64,000 nt of DNA. Source: a bacterium D16-50. Its GTDB lineage: Bacteria > Bacillota > Clostridia > Lachnospirales > Lachnospiraceae. Made by a program: the position numbers and the translations under genes. The notes beneath the pieces are model-generated. The model was not told where the DNA came from and did not search any database. It saw only the letters and a program-made list of their open reading frames with translations. This document shows positions 18,791 to 27,710 of the stretch, one piece after another; position 1 is the first letter of the stretch; each line of letters starts with the position of its first letter. The stretch spans positions 62,001 through 126,000 of the forward strand of contig RAZA01000002.1 of assembly GCA_003612485.1 (NCBI GenBank), written 5' to 3'.

Positions 18791-19180
18791 GTGAGTGAAG
18801 TAAGCATGGAACAAAAGCTTCAGCTGATTCGTCAGGTACGGTCCAGATATCATGAGGACCGATACGATCTGTCCAACAGAGAAAGGCTGCTCTACGGAAG
18901 ATCGGGGTATATTCCGGATGGCCGGGCCGAATATCCTGACCCCTATGAAGACGCCCCTTACAAAGATACATATGGGGATATGCCCTTGTCAGGAAACAGC
19001 CCCTTCGCTTTTTTGCGACTGCGCTTTCTGGTGGCGGCTCTTCTGCTGGCCGCGGTCATAATCATGGATAAAAACGGCTTGGATGTGGCCGGAATCACCA
19101 CGGAAAAAATATACGAGATGATTTCGGTCGACTATGAGGAAAAAATCGAAGAATGGGTGGAAACCATGTCGGGCAAATGA
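18791..19180 (+). CDS. Small single-pass membrane protein, unknown
   Basis: This 129-residue protein is not assigned to a family. It has a charged, Arg/Tyr/Asp-rich N-terminal half (residues 1-75), one strong membrane segment ('FLVAALLLAAVIIM', about 80-97), and a short acidic C-terminal part that may be helical. The GTG at 18791 is supported by GAGGTGA seven bases upstream; an ATG at 18806 is the alternative. It is divergent from the MoxR operon and convergent with the helicase gene. Confidence 0.6.
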   Translation: MSEVSMEQKLQLIRQVRSRYHEDRYDLSNRERLLYGRSGYIPDGRAEYPDPYEDAPYKDTYGDMPLSGNSPFAFLRLRFLVAALLLAAVIIMDKNGLDVAGITTEKIYEMISVDYEEKIEEWVETMSGK

Positions 19181-19197
19181 CTTTATCTCCTGCTCTT

Positions 19198-22100
19198 CTA
19201 TCTCCTGCCGCACAGATACTCGTATGCATTCAAGATGGTATCCTGCCGCTTTCCGGCTATGAAGTAGAAGTCCTGCTGTTTTTCGTAATCCGCATACAGA
19301 TAGGATCCGTAGGCAGGGATATCGCAGCAGAACGCGGCATGCTCTGTGGCAAGGACGATTCCGTATCCCTTGTCGGACAGCAAGAAAGGCGGCTCCTGAC
19401 GCTTTCCGTCCGAAAGATATTTCGCGCTGCCACGCAGGCTGATGCCCTCAAGTCCGGCAGGGGCTTTGTCAGAGACCGGTTTCCCGGAAGCCGCCGGGCC
19501 GAATCCATATAGCCGCTCCTCCTTTGCCCACTCCAGAAAAAGCCATGTCCGGAGCAGTCCGCCGGGGCCGTTTTCCAGAAGACGGCAGTCCTTATTTCGC
19601 TCCGCCAGAAGAGGCTTCTTGTCTCTGGTCATATAACGGAGTCTTCCTGTGGATTTGTCCGCCTGAACGATCAGCTCGTCGGTGGTCAGCTCCACCATGC
19701 CGCCGCTGTCCTTGTACATCCAGAACTTTTCCGTGCGGCTGACGGCAATGCCGTAGGGCGCGGCACTCTGGAGCTGTCCGCTTTTGCAGAAACTGATACG
19801 CAGAATGGCGCTTCCTATGGGACTGATCCGAAGGGTGCCGTTTCGGCTCTGAAGATAGAGGCCGTCCGGCTGTTTGGATATCCAGCGGATAGAGAGATCT
19901 GTCTTTGCATGTCCTACGGGGCGCAGCTTCTCCGTAGCAGGCATGTCTCCGAAACAAGGGATTGCAGAAGGTCTTTCCACGGCCGGCGCCGATTTCCGGG
20001 AATGCTCGCCCTTACTTGTGTAAGGGACTCCTGAGGACTTTTGCATGTCCTCTGACATATACACAATGGCGCTCTTGCGTGCGGCAGCCTGTTGTACCGG
20101 TGCTGCAGGGCGCGCACTGGCCTTAGGCTTTGGAGCAACAGCAGCCTGTCCCTGTGTCCGGGGCGGGGCGCTTTTGATGCCCTCCGGTTTTTTCTGCAAA
20201 TCCTTTCCCTCCTCCAAGGATGGCCGGGGACTTTCCTTGTACGGAGCCTTTTCGGGAATCGGATCCGCAATCAAACCTGTCAGATCTCCCTTGTACAGTA
20301 TGCAGAGCTCGTGCAGCGCTCTGGTGGCCGCCACGTAAAGCAGCTTGGCATGGCCGTCATCCACAGGATAATCTTCTCTGTCAGGATCCAGTATCAGCAC
20401 TGTGTCAAATTCCAGACCTTTGGTGTATTCCACCGGAAGCACCATGATCCCGGTGCCGAATACCGCTTTCTCCAGATCGCTCTCTATAACGTCTATATAT
20501 TCTCCAAGCCCTGCCGCCGCCCGGTCTGCATCCCCGCGGCTTCTGCACACCACGGCAATGGTGTCATAGCCCTTTTCCCGCCATTTCCTACAGATTTCTG
20601 CAGCCTCCTGAAAAAGTTCCGCTCCTTTTTCCGCCTTCCTCACCTCCACGGGAACTCCGTGCCGGATGATGGGTTCTATGGGGTAGCTGGAAAATTTTCC
20701 ATGATGAAGGATCTTTGTGGCGAAATCCGATATTTCCACGGTGTTCCGGTAGCTTTTCTTCAATATCCCGAAACTGTCCATTTCGTCCGACAGCAGAAGC
20801 GCCCGCAGTTCCTCCCAGTCGTTGAGCCCGAATCCGAAATGAATGTTCTGGGAAACGTCTCCCATCACGGTATAGGTGCAGCCTCGGATGCAGAAATGAA
20901 GCGCGGAATAAGCCATCATACCGAAGTCCTGAGCCTCATCGATCACGATATGGTGCGCCTCGCTGATTACCTCTGTCTCCTTCACTCGCTTGTACAGGTA
21001 GGCCAGAGCCGCCAGATCATAGACGTCGAATTCCTTCTCCGGCACCTCCGTCTCCATGCCCTTTGCCGCCTGTCCCCTGAGGAAATCCCGGTAAAGCTCG
21101 TAGATGGAAGGCCCCTTCCAGATCTTTGGTCCATACCTGCCCCTATATGCCCTCAGAATGGCCTTTCGCTCCACTTGGGTATATTTCACTCCCTTTCCGA
21201 GAAACTCCTCCTTGATCTTGCCTATGAGACGGTCGTTGAGCATATTGATTTTGCTCTGCATGGATACCTTCGGGTTCTGTGTGATATAGCGTTCCACTGC
21301 CTCCCCGTCCACAAGGAGAACAAGATCTTTCGGATCCGTCTTCTTTCCCTCTGTCTCGTCATAGACTCCGCTTTTTCCGTCCCGCAGTCCCTCCACGAAC
21401 TGTCTTGGATTCAAATAGATGGATTCCCGCAGTATGCCGTCCCATTCCAGCTTGTCACAGTAAGCCCTCAGATCCTCGAACCAGCCAAGGCTGCCCTTGA
21501 TGCTTCCTTTGTTATCGCCCTGAGCGCCTTTGCGGATGCTGTAGCGCTTTTCGTCCCAGTCCTCATACAGCAGACGCACGAAAAGCTGCTCCATCGTCAT
21601 CTGACGAATGCCGTACACATCCAGATCAGGCAGCACTCCCGTGATATAGTTCAGCAGAATCCGGTTGCTTCCCACAATGTAGAAGTCCTCTGGCTTGAAC
21701 CGTTCCTGATAATTGTACAAGATGAAGGAAATCCTATGCATTGCCACGGTGGTCTTGCCCGATCCTGCAACGCCTTGAACGATGATATTGTGATAAGGCG
21801 ACTTCCGGATAATTTCGTTCTGCTCCTTCTGGATGGTAGCCACAATTTCCCCTAGAACCGCCTGCTTGTTCTTTGCAAGGTACTTTGTCAGCAGCTCATC
21901 ATTTGCAATGAACTCACTGTCAAAATAGTCCAAAAGCCGCTGCTTCTCTATCTCATAGGTCCGCTTCAGCTTCAGGTCGATCCGCATCTCAATTCCCCCC
22001 GGCGCAATGTAGCTGCAGCGGCCCAGTCCGTTTTCATAATAGGTGTTGGCTACCGGAGCCCGCCAGTCCACCACTACCTGATGCGTGGCGTCGCTGGCAA

Positions 22101-22434
22101 TGCCCCCCTTGCCGATGTAAAGGGATTCCTCTTTGTTCAGGGACTCGTCCCAGTACACGATCCTGCCGAAATAAGGCTTACCCAGAGCCTTCTCATTCCG
22201 TTCCAGAGCCCTCTTCATATGGTCATGAAGAGTGATTTTATTTTCCAGCTGGATAATAAGCTCAGGATTGTCGTCATGAAAACGCTCCAGCATTTCGTCA
22301 ATCTCTCTTCTCATCTTGGAGACCTCTGTACCGTAAAATCCCAGATTGTCTCTGATGATGGAAAGAGCATACTCTAAAAATGCTTCCTCCGCCTGTCTGG
22401 ACGTGTTGGATATCTCCTTCTTTTTCTGAGCCAT
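19198..22434 (-). CDS. HelD-like UvrD-family helicase fused to a GH31 N-terminal-type domain
   Basis: This is a 1078-residue single open frame. Residues 1-730 are a HelD-type superfamily 1 ATPase: an N-terminal coiled coil, the HelD-typical 'VVDWRAPVANTYYENG', Walker A 'GVAGSGKTTVA' near 221, Walker B 'HIVIDEAQDFG' near 496, and motif VI 'LLYVAATRAL' near 700. HelD removes or recycles stalled RNA polymerase. A Pro/Ala/Lys linker (about 735-830) follows. Residues 835-1078 then resemble the mutarotase-like beta-sandwich that precedes the barrel in GH31 glycosidases ('EERLYGFGPA', 'GYGIVLATEHAAF', 'DFYFIAGKRQDTILNAYEYLCG'), but no catalytic barrel follows. HelD proteins normally stop near 700-780 residues. 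The ribosome site AAAGGAGGG precedes the ATG. Confidence 0.82.
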   Translation of the reverse strand: MAQKKKEISNTSRQAEEAFLEYALSIIRDNLGFYGTEVSKMRREIDEMLERFHDDNPELIIQLENKITLHDHMKRALERNEKALGKPYFGRIVYWDESLNKEESLYIGKGGIASDATHQVVVDWRAPVANTYYENGLGRCSYIAPGGIEMRIDLKLKRTYEIEKQRLLDYFDSEFIANDELLTKYLAKNKQAVLGEIVATIQKEQNEIIRKSPYHNIIVQGVAGSGKTTVAMHRISFILYNYQERFKPEDFYIVGSNRILLNYITGVLPDLDVYGIRQMTMEQLFVRLLYEDWDEKRYSIRKGAQGDNKGSIKGSLGWFEDLRAYCDKLEWDGILRESIYLNPRQFVEGLRDGKSGVYDETEGKKTDPKDLVLLVDGEAVERYITQNPKVSMQSKINMLNDRLIGKIKEEFLGKGVKYTQVERKAILRAYRGRYGPKIWKGPSIYELYRDFLRGQAAKGMETEVPEKEFDVYDLAALAYLYKRVKETEVISEAHHIVIDEAQDFGMMAYSALHFCIRGCTYTVMGDVSQNIHFGFGLNDWEELRALLLSDEMDSFGILKKSYRNTVEISDFATKILHHGKFSSYPIEPIIRHGVPVEVRKAEKGAELFQEAAEICRKWREKGYDTIAVVCRSRGDADRAAAGLGEYIDVIESDLEKAVFGTGIMVLPVEYTKGLEFDTVLILDPDREDYPVDDGHAKLLYVAATRALHELCILYKGDLTGLIADPIPEKAPYKESPRPSLEEGKDLQKKPEGIKSAPPRTQGQAAVAPKPKASARPAAPVQQAAARKSAIVYMSEDMQKSSGVPYTSKGEHSRKSAPAVERPSAIPCFGDMPATEKLRPVGHAKTDLSIRWISKQPDGLYLQSRNGTLRISPIGSAILRISFCKSGQLQSAAPYGIAVSRTEKFWMYKDSGGMVELTTDELIVQADKSTGRLRYMTRDKKPLLAERNKDCRLLENGPGGLLRTWLFLEWAKEERLYGFGPAASGKPVSDKAPAGLEGISLRGSAKYLSDGKRQEPPFLLSDKGYGIVLATEHAAFCCDIPAYGSYLYADYEKQQDFYFIAGKRQDTILNAYEYLCGRR

Positions 22435-22587
22435 TGCATGTCCCTCCTTTTGGCAATTCTTTTGGCAACTTCTATGATGCTGTAACAGAATAAAATCAGC
22501 GAATAAAAATAGTATACAAAAAAATAAAAAAAATGCTAGACTTTTCTTTTGATATTTGGTAAAGTGTTATATAGAGTAGTGCCTAGA

Positions 22588-22619
22588 GAAAGCCATCGGA
22601 TATCCGGTGGCTTTCTTTT
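22588..22619 (+). terminator. Hairpin with T tract, plus strand
   Basis: GAAAGCCA and TGGCTTTC flank an inner palindrome TCGGATATCCGG and are followed by TTTT. It lies upstream of the helicase gene on the opposite strand, so it may end an unannotated short plus-strand transcript or insulate the helicase promoter region. Confidence 0.6.
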
Positions 22620-22677
22620 GTTATTGCGTTTATTCATGGACATTCGGGTTCACTCAGAGACATTTGCCGCCCAAAAA

Positions 22678-22709
22678 AAGAAGCTGCCCTATTGGGGCAG
22701 CTTCTTTTC
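22678..22709. terminator. Rho-independent terminator
   Basis: AAGAAGCTGCCC and GGGGCAGCTTCTT form a 12-bp stem with a 4-nt loop and T/A tracts on both sides, so it can act on either strand. On the minus strand it ends the DUF2752-DUF4234 transcript. Apart from the two hairpins at 22588 and 22678, nothing recognisable lies in the 372-bp gap 22435-22806. Confidence 0.8.
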
Positions 22710-22806
22710 TGGTTTCGGCAAGACAAGGTCAGCAAGATCTGTTTCTTATGACTCGTATATGACTCTTAAGTCAATTTCATGATTGGCAAAGCTGAAGCGA
22801 AGCGGA

Positions 22807-23223
22807 TTAGGCATGCTGATTGTTGGGATTGCTTGCATATACATTATATGCATGAGCCAGCCTATTCATATTGGTGATCAGGATATTCATGGCGATGAAG
22901 GGACCGATTCCGCACAGCAGAGCGCCTACGATCAGCCACATAAGTACGGTGGTTCCGTTTTCGGTAAAGGTCATACCGTATCTGGGAGCATTCTCCGCAA
23001 GCCTATTTGCCAGACTATAGTACCAGAACCATCCGTAGATGCCGCAGGTCACGAAGGACAGCAGGATGAACTGGACAAGACCCGGCGTGCTCTTTCCGTC
23101 GCCCGCACACACCACATTTGCGTCCTGAGCCATAGTATACAAAAACCAGTAGCTGTAGATGCCGCAAGTCACAAGCGACAACAAGATGTACATAACGATT
23201 GATCGATCTTCTTTGACAATCAT
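22807..23223 (-). CDS. DUF4234 domain-containing membrane protein
   Basis: This 138-residue protein has three to four hydrophobic helices and two copies of the family-like motif 'LLS(L/F)VTCGIY' (near residues 15 and 60), each at the start of a membrane segment. The sequence ends in an Asn-rich tail. DUF4234 proteins are small membrane proteins of unknown function. I chose the ATG at 23223 because GAGGAGG lies 7 bp upstream; the longer reading from 23259 runs through the ribosome site. It follows the DUF2752 gene directly. Confidence 0.8.
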   Translation of the reverse strand: MIVKEDRSIVMYILLSLVTCGIYSYWFLYTMAQDANVVCAGDGKSTPGLVQFILLSFVTCGIYGWFWYYSLANRLAENAPRYGMTFTENGTTVLMWLIVGALLCGIGPFIAMNILITNMNRLAHAYNVYASNPNNQHA

Positions 23224-23240
23224 TTTTTTCCTCCTCTTTC

Positions 23241-23681
23241 TTACATAAAGCTTTTCCATAGCCTTCCCAGCAGTCCCGCTTCGAGATCAGCCACCACCAC
23301 GTCCTGATCGGGGCTGAACAGCCGCAGAAAATATACGGCCGCAAAGCAGACGATTGCTGTCCATGCTATGATTTTCTGAACCCTTGCGGCAAGCTTTCCC
23401 CAAAAAAGGTAGAGCAAGACCAAAAAGGGCATCATCCAGAATAGCGGATGATAATAGAACGCTTTGTCAAACTGCAGTTGGAGCGCATAAAATATGGCTC
23501 TGGTCATTCCGCATCCCGCGCAGCTGATGCCGGTAAGCCACTTGATCGGACAACCGATCCCGCTGACATGAGTGAACAGAATGACGATCCCCAGTCCGAC
23601 CAGAAGCATGACTGCCTCTTTCCATTTTTTCAATACTTTCACCAACCAGAAAAATATTACTTGCCATTTACATCCTATCAC
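23241..23681 (-). CDS. DUF2752 domain-containing membrane protein
   Basis: This 146-residue protein has the DUF2752 hallmark 'CPIKWLTGISCAGCGMTRA' (about residues 44-62) between membrane segments, then 'AFYYHPLFW' and two further helices. The cysteines are conserved in the family, whose function is unknown. A start at the internal Met near residue 25 is possible. A second, more distant DUF2752 protein lies at 57036-57521, again beside small repeat-bearing membrane proteins. Confidence 0.82.
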   Translation of the reverse strand: MIGCKWQVIFFWLVKVLKKWKEAVMLLVGLGIVILFTHVSGIGCPIKWLTGISCAGCGMTRAIFYALQLQFDKAFYYHPLFWMMPFLVLLYLFWGKLAARVQKIIAWTAIVCFAAVYFLRLFSPDQDVVVADLEAGLLGRLWKSFM

Positions 23682-23758
23682 AATATTACACTGTTTTCAA
23701 CAGCTTTCTAAATTTTTCTTTAAAGTACTAAAAATTTCTTAAATAAAATCTAAATTTT

Positions 23759-24292
23759 TTATCCTCTGTCTTCCAGATCTCTCTGCAGTGCGTCCAGATA
23801 CGGTACCAAGATCCCATGTTTCTGCGGCAATATGTAGTCGGGGTTCAGCTCATCGAACCGAAAGCTCTTCCTCCCCCCCTCATTGGCACGGTTCCAGAAA
23901 AAAAGCAGCATCTCCAGCGGCAGATAATATAGGATGTCCTTGTGGGTATAGTATATGAGGAAAAACGCGATGCCACCCTGCTTTTCAAATTTCTCCATGA
24001 AGGTCACCTGATGCTGATGGATATTCTGGAGCGCAAAAGTATCGGATGCGCATTCCTTGGCATCGAAGCAGACCGGAAGACCCTGCACGGCACCTATATA
24101 GTCAACTGTGCTCTTCTGATCAAAATATGCCAGCGTGATCTGCCTATGCTCCTTGTCTATCTTGATCGGCGTGATGGGAGTGGGTACCTTCTGTATGAGA
24201 GCAAGTCCGGAATCGGAATACTTTTCGTTAGTCCTATTGATCATGTCCTCAAGAGTAGAACCCCGCAGCCCTCTGGAATTCCATGTAGCCAT
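23759..24292 (-). CDS. recU: Holliday junction resolvase RecU
   Basis: This 177-residue nuclease resolves four-way junctions during recombination and chromosome segregation in Gram-positive bacteria. The family pattern is clear: 'RGLRGSTLEDMINRTNEKY', 'PTPITPIKID', and the PD-(D/E)xK core 'KSTVDYIGAVQGLPVCFDAKE', with Asp and Glu-x-Lys-type residues in place. The ATG at 24292 is preceded by AGAGGA with good spacing; a longer reading from 24319 lacks this. In Bacillus recU sits next to a penicillin-binding protein gene; here it stands alone between unrelated genes. Confidence 0.9.
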   Translation of the reverse strand: MATWNSRGLRGSTLEDMINRTNEKYSDSGLALIQKVPTPITPIKIDKEHRQITLAYFDQKSTVDYIGAVQGLPVCFDAKECASDTFALQNIHQHQVTFMEKFEKQGGIAFFLIYYTHKDILYYLPLEMLLFFWNRANEGGRKSFRFDELNPDYILPQKHGILVPYLDALQRDLEDRG

Positions 24293-24326
24293 ATGCCGTT
24301 CCTCTTTGCAGTGTGCCATCTCTACC

Positions 24327-24364
24327 GCATTATGCTGTCCTTACTGCATTATGCTGTTCTTAAT
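24327..24364. repeat. 19-bp tandem duplication upstream of recU
   Basis: GCATTATGCTGT plus seven bases occurs at 24327-24345 and again at 24346-24364 with three differences. It lies in the recU leader, and a fainter third echo follows. Confidence 0.65.
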
Positions 24365-24429
24365 GGCATCCCTACCGTATTTGCACTGTTGCGCGCCTAT
24401 AATTCATTTCCTCTAAAGCAGATACCGCT

Positions 24430-25548
24430 TTAAATTCGATCCAGCCCCAGTCCCGCCTGCACCTGAAGAAACGCTTCGGGACACGGTGAGGAGACGGTCA
24501 TGCCGCCGAGGCGGCTTCCGGCGCCGGATTCCTCCTCCGGAAACTGTACTTCACAAGCGTGCAGCAGCTGATTTCTCAGGCCGTACTCCTCCCGCATCCT
24601 TCTGTTTACAGACTCTCTGCCATACTTTGCGTCACCGATCAGGGGATGTCCGATGCTGGCCAGATGCGCCCGGATCTGGTGGGACTTTCCTGTGACCAGC
24701 TCCACCTCTGCCAGAGTATAGTCATGGGTAGCCTTCAATGGCCTGCAGACGGTGCAGATCGGTGAATATTCCCCTTTTGAGGGTTCTTTGCTTGAAGGTC
24801 CTCTCCCTGAAGGAGTTCCCATGGTTTTTCCGGAGGCAGACCACTGCCGTACAGTGACCCTATTATCTGCGTCTTCTTTATGAAGGAAGCCCTCCAGTGT
24901 CATAGGCCCCTCTATTTTTCCGACGCAGATAGTTCGGTACAGCTTTCTCATCCTATGTTCCTTTATGCATTTTCCGAGATACTGCAGGCCTTCAAGGCTC
25001 TTTCCGCAAAGAACGATGCCGCTGGTATTTCTGTCAAGCCGATTACAGACTCCCGGCCGGAAGGTCTCCAGCTCTTTTGCAAATCCGGGGGTGTTCTTTA
25101 GCAGATAACCGATGAGCCATTCGTTCACGCTGAGATCTCCTGCCGCCGCCTTCTGGGTCAAGACCCCGGCCGGCTTATCCAGAAATACGAAATCATCATC
25201 CTCATAGAGTACCCGGATTCCCTGCAGTCTCTCAAATGCGGCGGAATAATCCTTCAGCAGGAGCTTTGTCCTGCCGGATAAAGGATATTCTCCGTTCTTT
25301 TGCTCCTGACAGCCTTCCTCGGCCGGTCTGCCTGAAAATTTTTCAAAGGTCTCCTTGGAGAAAAAACAGCATACCTCATCATTCAGCGCAAGAATCTCTG
25401 AACCCTGAGCTTTCTTTCCGTTCAAGGTAATGTTTTTCTTCCGAAGCATTTTGTATAAGAATCCGCTTCCGGCCAAGGGCAGGTATTTATGTAAAAATTT
25501 GTCTAGCCGCTGTCCGGCCTGATTCTTTCCTATGGTTACTGACTGCAT
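24430..25548 (-). CDS. RluA family pseudouridine synthase
   Basis: This 372-residue RNA pseudouridine synthase has an N-terminal S4 RNA-binding domain ('RLDKFLHKYLP..FLYKMLRKKNITLNGKKA'). The catalytic domain carries the conserved 'NRLDRNTSGIVL' near residue 170, whose second Asp is the nucleophile. 'GKSHQIRAHLASIGHPLIGDAKYG' near 300 is the RluA-class motif. A hydrophilic insertion of about 25 residues near 245-270 (Ser/Gly/Pro/Lys/Glu-rich) is unusual. The target is probably 23S rRNA (RluC/D type) but cannot be fixed. Confidence 0.9.
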   Translation of the reverse strand: MQSVTIGKNQAGQRLDKFLHKYLPLAGSGFLYKMLRKKNITLNGKKAQGSEILALNDEVCCFFSKETFEKFSGRPAEEGCQEQKNGEYPLSGRTKLLLKDYSAAFERLQGIRVLYEDDDFVFLDKPAGVLTQKAAAGDLSVNEWLIGYLLKNTPGFAKELETFRPGVCNRLDRNTSGIVLCGKSLEGLQYLGKCIKEHRMRKLYRTICVGKIEGPMTLEGFLHKEDADNRVTVRQWSASGKTMGTPSGRGPSSKEPSKGEYSPICTVCRPLKATHDYTLAEVELVTGKSHQIRAHLASIGHPLIGDAKYGRESVNRRMREEYGLRNQLLHACEVQFPEEESGAGSRLGGMTVSSPCPEAFLQVQAGLGLDRI

Positions 25549-25582
25549 GACTCACCTTCTATCCTTGATGTTGCCGACCTTC

Positions 25583-26167
25583 CTACAAAGACACGCTCAA
25601 CAGTGTGGCGATGATGGCCTCCGTCCGCCGTTCCTCCGGATCCAGAGCCTTCAGCTGCTCCAGCCGCTGAACGTATTTTTCCCGGTCGGTAAATACCTTT
25701 ATCGTTACATCCTTATGTCCGTCCATCTTCAGGTGATGGTCTATGTGTTTGCGGAATTCCTCTTCCTGCAGCTTCGGATCCTCCGAATAGCCGCACAGAG
25801 TACCTCCCCGAACGGCCAGATGCCCTATCACGAAGTTCTTTTTGTAGGAGGTGAACACCATGTCATACAGTCCCCTTAGCCCCTCCTCATGCTGTGCTAT
25901 GACCTCCGCCGCCTCTCTACCGCAGCTTTTGAAGCGAAGGAACATCACTGCGCTGACAGCGCTCTTGCTGGCGGGAAGACAGCCCAGCACGGCCACCACA
26001 GTCAGCAAATTTGCCTTCTCCCCCGTCTGCAGATATCCGGCTATGAACAGCGAGGCGGAAACGGCAAAATAGAGCAGGGTCCGCAGGACTTCGTATTTTT
26101 TCTGTGTATCCAGATAACCCCGCTTTCCCTTTGCGGAGCTGGTGGAAAACAGTCTCTTCAATTGCAT
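25583..26167 (-). CDS. Hypothetical membrane protein
   Basis: This 194-residue protein is not recognised. A basic N-terminus is followed by two adjacent hydrophobic helices (about residues 28-46 and 54-75). A soluble C-terminal domain of about 115 residues carries mixed alpha/beta character ('LYDMVFTSYKKNFVIGHLAVRGGTLCGY', 'DVTIKVFTDREKYVQRLEQL'). It lies 34 bp upstream of the pseudouridine synthase and 1 bp downstream of the SDR gene, so all three are likely cotranscribed. No catalytic motif is evident. Confidence 0.65.
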   Translation of the reverse strand: MQLKRLFSTSSAKGKRGYLDTQKKYEVLRTLLYFAVSASLFIAGYLQTGEKANLLTVVAVLGCLPASKSAVSAVMFLRFKSCGREAAEVIAQHEEGLRGLYDMVFTSYKKNFVIGHLAVRGGTLCGYSEDPKLQEEEFRKHIDHHLKMDGHKDVTIKVFTDREKYVQRLEQLKALDPEERRTEAIIATLLSVSL

Positions 26168-26168
26168 G

Positions 26169-26942
26169 TTAAAGTCCTTTCTTTTTCATTTGTCTCACCG
26201 CTTCCAGAATCATGCCCTGAGGCAGCGCCTTGCAGAGCAGCCTAAACGCCCTCATGGGCAGGCCGCACACCGACAAAGGACGTCTGCGGTAAGAATCCTT
26301 CAGTGCCAGAGTCACCACCCTTTCCGCCGATACCATAGTATGTTTCTTCAGCGAAAGAGTGGTTCCCGTGGCTTCCGCAATCTCAAAAAAGGGCGTATCC
26401 ACGGGCCCCGGACAGACACAGGTGACATAAATCTCTGCCTCCCGCAGCTCTTCTCCCAGCGCTCTGGAAAAGCTCAGTACATAAGACTTTGTGGCGGCAT
26501 ACACGGCGAAACCCGGCTGGGGCAGGAATGCGGCGCTGGAAGCCATCTGAATGATGCGGCTTCCCGGCCTCATATAGGGCGCCATCCGATGGGTCAGCTC
26601 CGTCAGAGCCTCGCAGTTGAGACGGATCATGCCCAGCTCCAGATTCGTATCCTGCTCGCAGAAGTCCCCCATCATCCCATATCCGGCACAATTGATCAGC
26701 ATACGCACCGCGGCGTTATGCTTGACAACGGCATCCTCCAGCAGGTCCAGCCTCTCCTTGCAGGTGATGTCCATAGGAAAGAGCCTCGTCCTATGGCCCA
26801 GAGCCTTCGCCACTTCCTTTAGCCTCTCATAGCTTCTGGCCACCAGCCAGAACTCATCGATATTGCCGAAATAGCTGTCCATCTGCATGGCAAATTCCAT
26901 ACCGATTCCAGAAGATGCTCCCGTAATAACAATTATGTTCAT
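26169..26942 (-). CDS. Short-chain dehydrogenase/reductase
   Basis: This 257-residue oxidoreductase of the classical SDR type shows the NAD(P)-binding 'TGASSGIGMEFA' at the start, 'NCAGYG' near residue 88, the catalytic Ser in 'MASSAAFLPQPGF' and the 'YAATK' Tyr-Lys pair near 148-152, then 'CPGPVDTPFF'. All catalytic residues are present. The longer C-terminal region resembles the DltE/YqjQ-like subgroup. The substrate is unknown. Confidence 0.9.
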   Translation of the reverse strand: MNIIVITGASSGIGMEFAMQMDSYFGNIDEFWLVARSYERLKEVAKALGHRTRLFPMDITCKERLDLLEDAVVKHNAAVRMLINCAGYGMMGDFCEQDTNLELGMIRLNCEALTELTHRMAPYMRPGSRIIQMASSAAFLPQPGFAVYAATKSYVLSFSRALGEELREAEIYVTCVCPGPVDTPFFEIAEATGTTLSLKKHTMVSAERVVTLALKDSYRRRPLSVCGLPMRAFRLLCKALPQGMILEAVRQMKKKGL

Positions 26943-26997
26943 GGGTTCCCGTACCTCCTATTCTATCTATGCCAAATAATTGCCTTTTATGAGTGGG

Positions 26998-27684
26998 TCA
27001 CAACAAATCTACATAGTCGTTGATGTAGTAATCTGCAGCCCTCTTCTTCTCTTCCCTTGCGGCGGCAGAATATTCATCCTCCACCGCACAGACCCGCATG
27101 CCTGCGTTTTTTCCTGCGAGAATGCCCGGAAGGATATCCTCAAACACTAGGCAGCACTCCGGCGCGGCACCCAGCTGTCTGGCGGCGGCCAGATAGATGT
27201 CGGGGGAAGGCTTCCCTTTCTTCACCTCGCTGCCGGTCATGATGCTGCCGAAATATTCCCTAAGCCCATGGGCGCCCAGAACATTTTCCACCAGCTCCCT
27301 GGAATTGCTGGTGGCGATGCCCAGCAGAATCCCTCTTTTCCTGCAGCCGTCCAGAAATTCGGAAACCCCTTTTTTCAGAGGAACCTGATGCAGATATTTG
27401 TCCCATGCCATTTTATTCCAAGCATTCATGATCTCCTCAAGGGAATCGGGTATGGGAAAATGCTCCTTAAAGTATATGGCAGTCTCCATGAAGCTCATGC
27501 CTTCTATTTTGGACTGCAGATCCTCCGGCAGCAAGATGCCGAACCGTCCCAGATACTCCACATCTATAGCCTTCCACAGCCACATAGAGTCCACCAGAGA
27601 ACCGTCCAGATCAAAGATCACCGCCTCGATGTCCTGCAGCATTTCCCTTGGATCATCTTTCTTTAGTATGTCCTGTTTTTCCAT
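26998..27684 (-). CDS. HAD family hydrolase, beta-phosphoglucomutase-like
   Basis: This 228-residue phosphatase or phosphomutase has motif I 'AVIFDLDGSLVDS' near residue 20 (nucleophile Asp and acid-base Asp), motif II 'IATSNS', motif III Lys in 'GKPSPDIYL', and motif IV 'CLVFEDILPGILAGKNAGM'. A helical cap lies between motifs I and II, as in the PGMB/phosphatase subfamily. I chose the ATG at 27684, which follows GGAGAGGTG; the longer frame upstream overlaps the preceding gene. The substrate is not known. Confidence 0.88.
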   Translation of the reverse strand: MEKQDILKKDDPREMLQDIEAVIFDLDGSLVDSMWLWKAIDVEYLGRFGILLPEDLQSKIEGMSFMETAIYFKEHFPIPDSLEEIMNAWNKMAWDKYLHQVPLKKGVSEFLDGCRKRGILLGIATSNSRELVENVLGAHGLREYFGSIMTGSEVKKGKPSPDIYLAAARQLGAAPECCLVFEDILPGILAGKNAGMRVCAVEDEYSAAAREEKKRAADYYINDYVDLL

Positions 27685-27710
27685 TATTATCACACCTCTC
27701 CGGGCTTGCC

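Noticed and set aside
20092..21855. 587-codon plus-strand frame opposite the helicase gene
   Set aside because: It is the antisense shadow of a conserved helicase with clear motifs; its translation is Cys/His/Leu-rich with no family pattern and no ribosome site.
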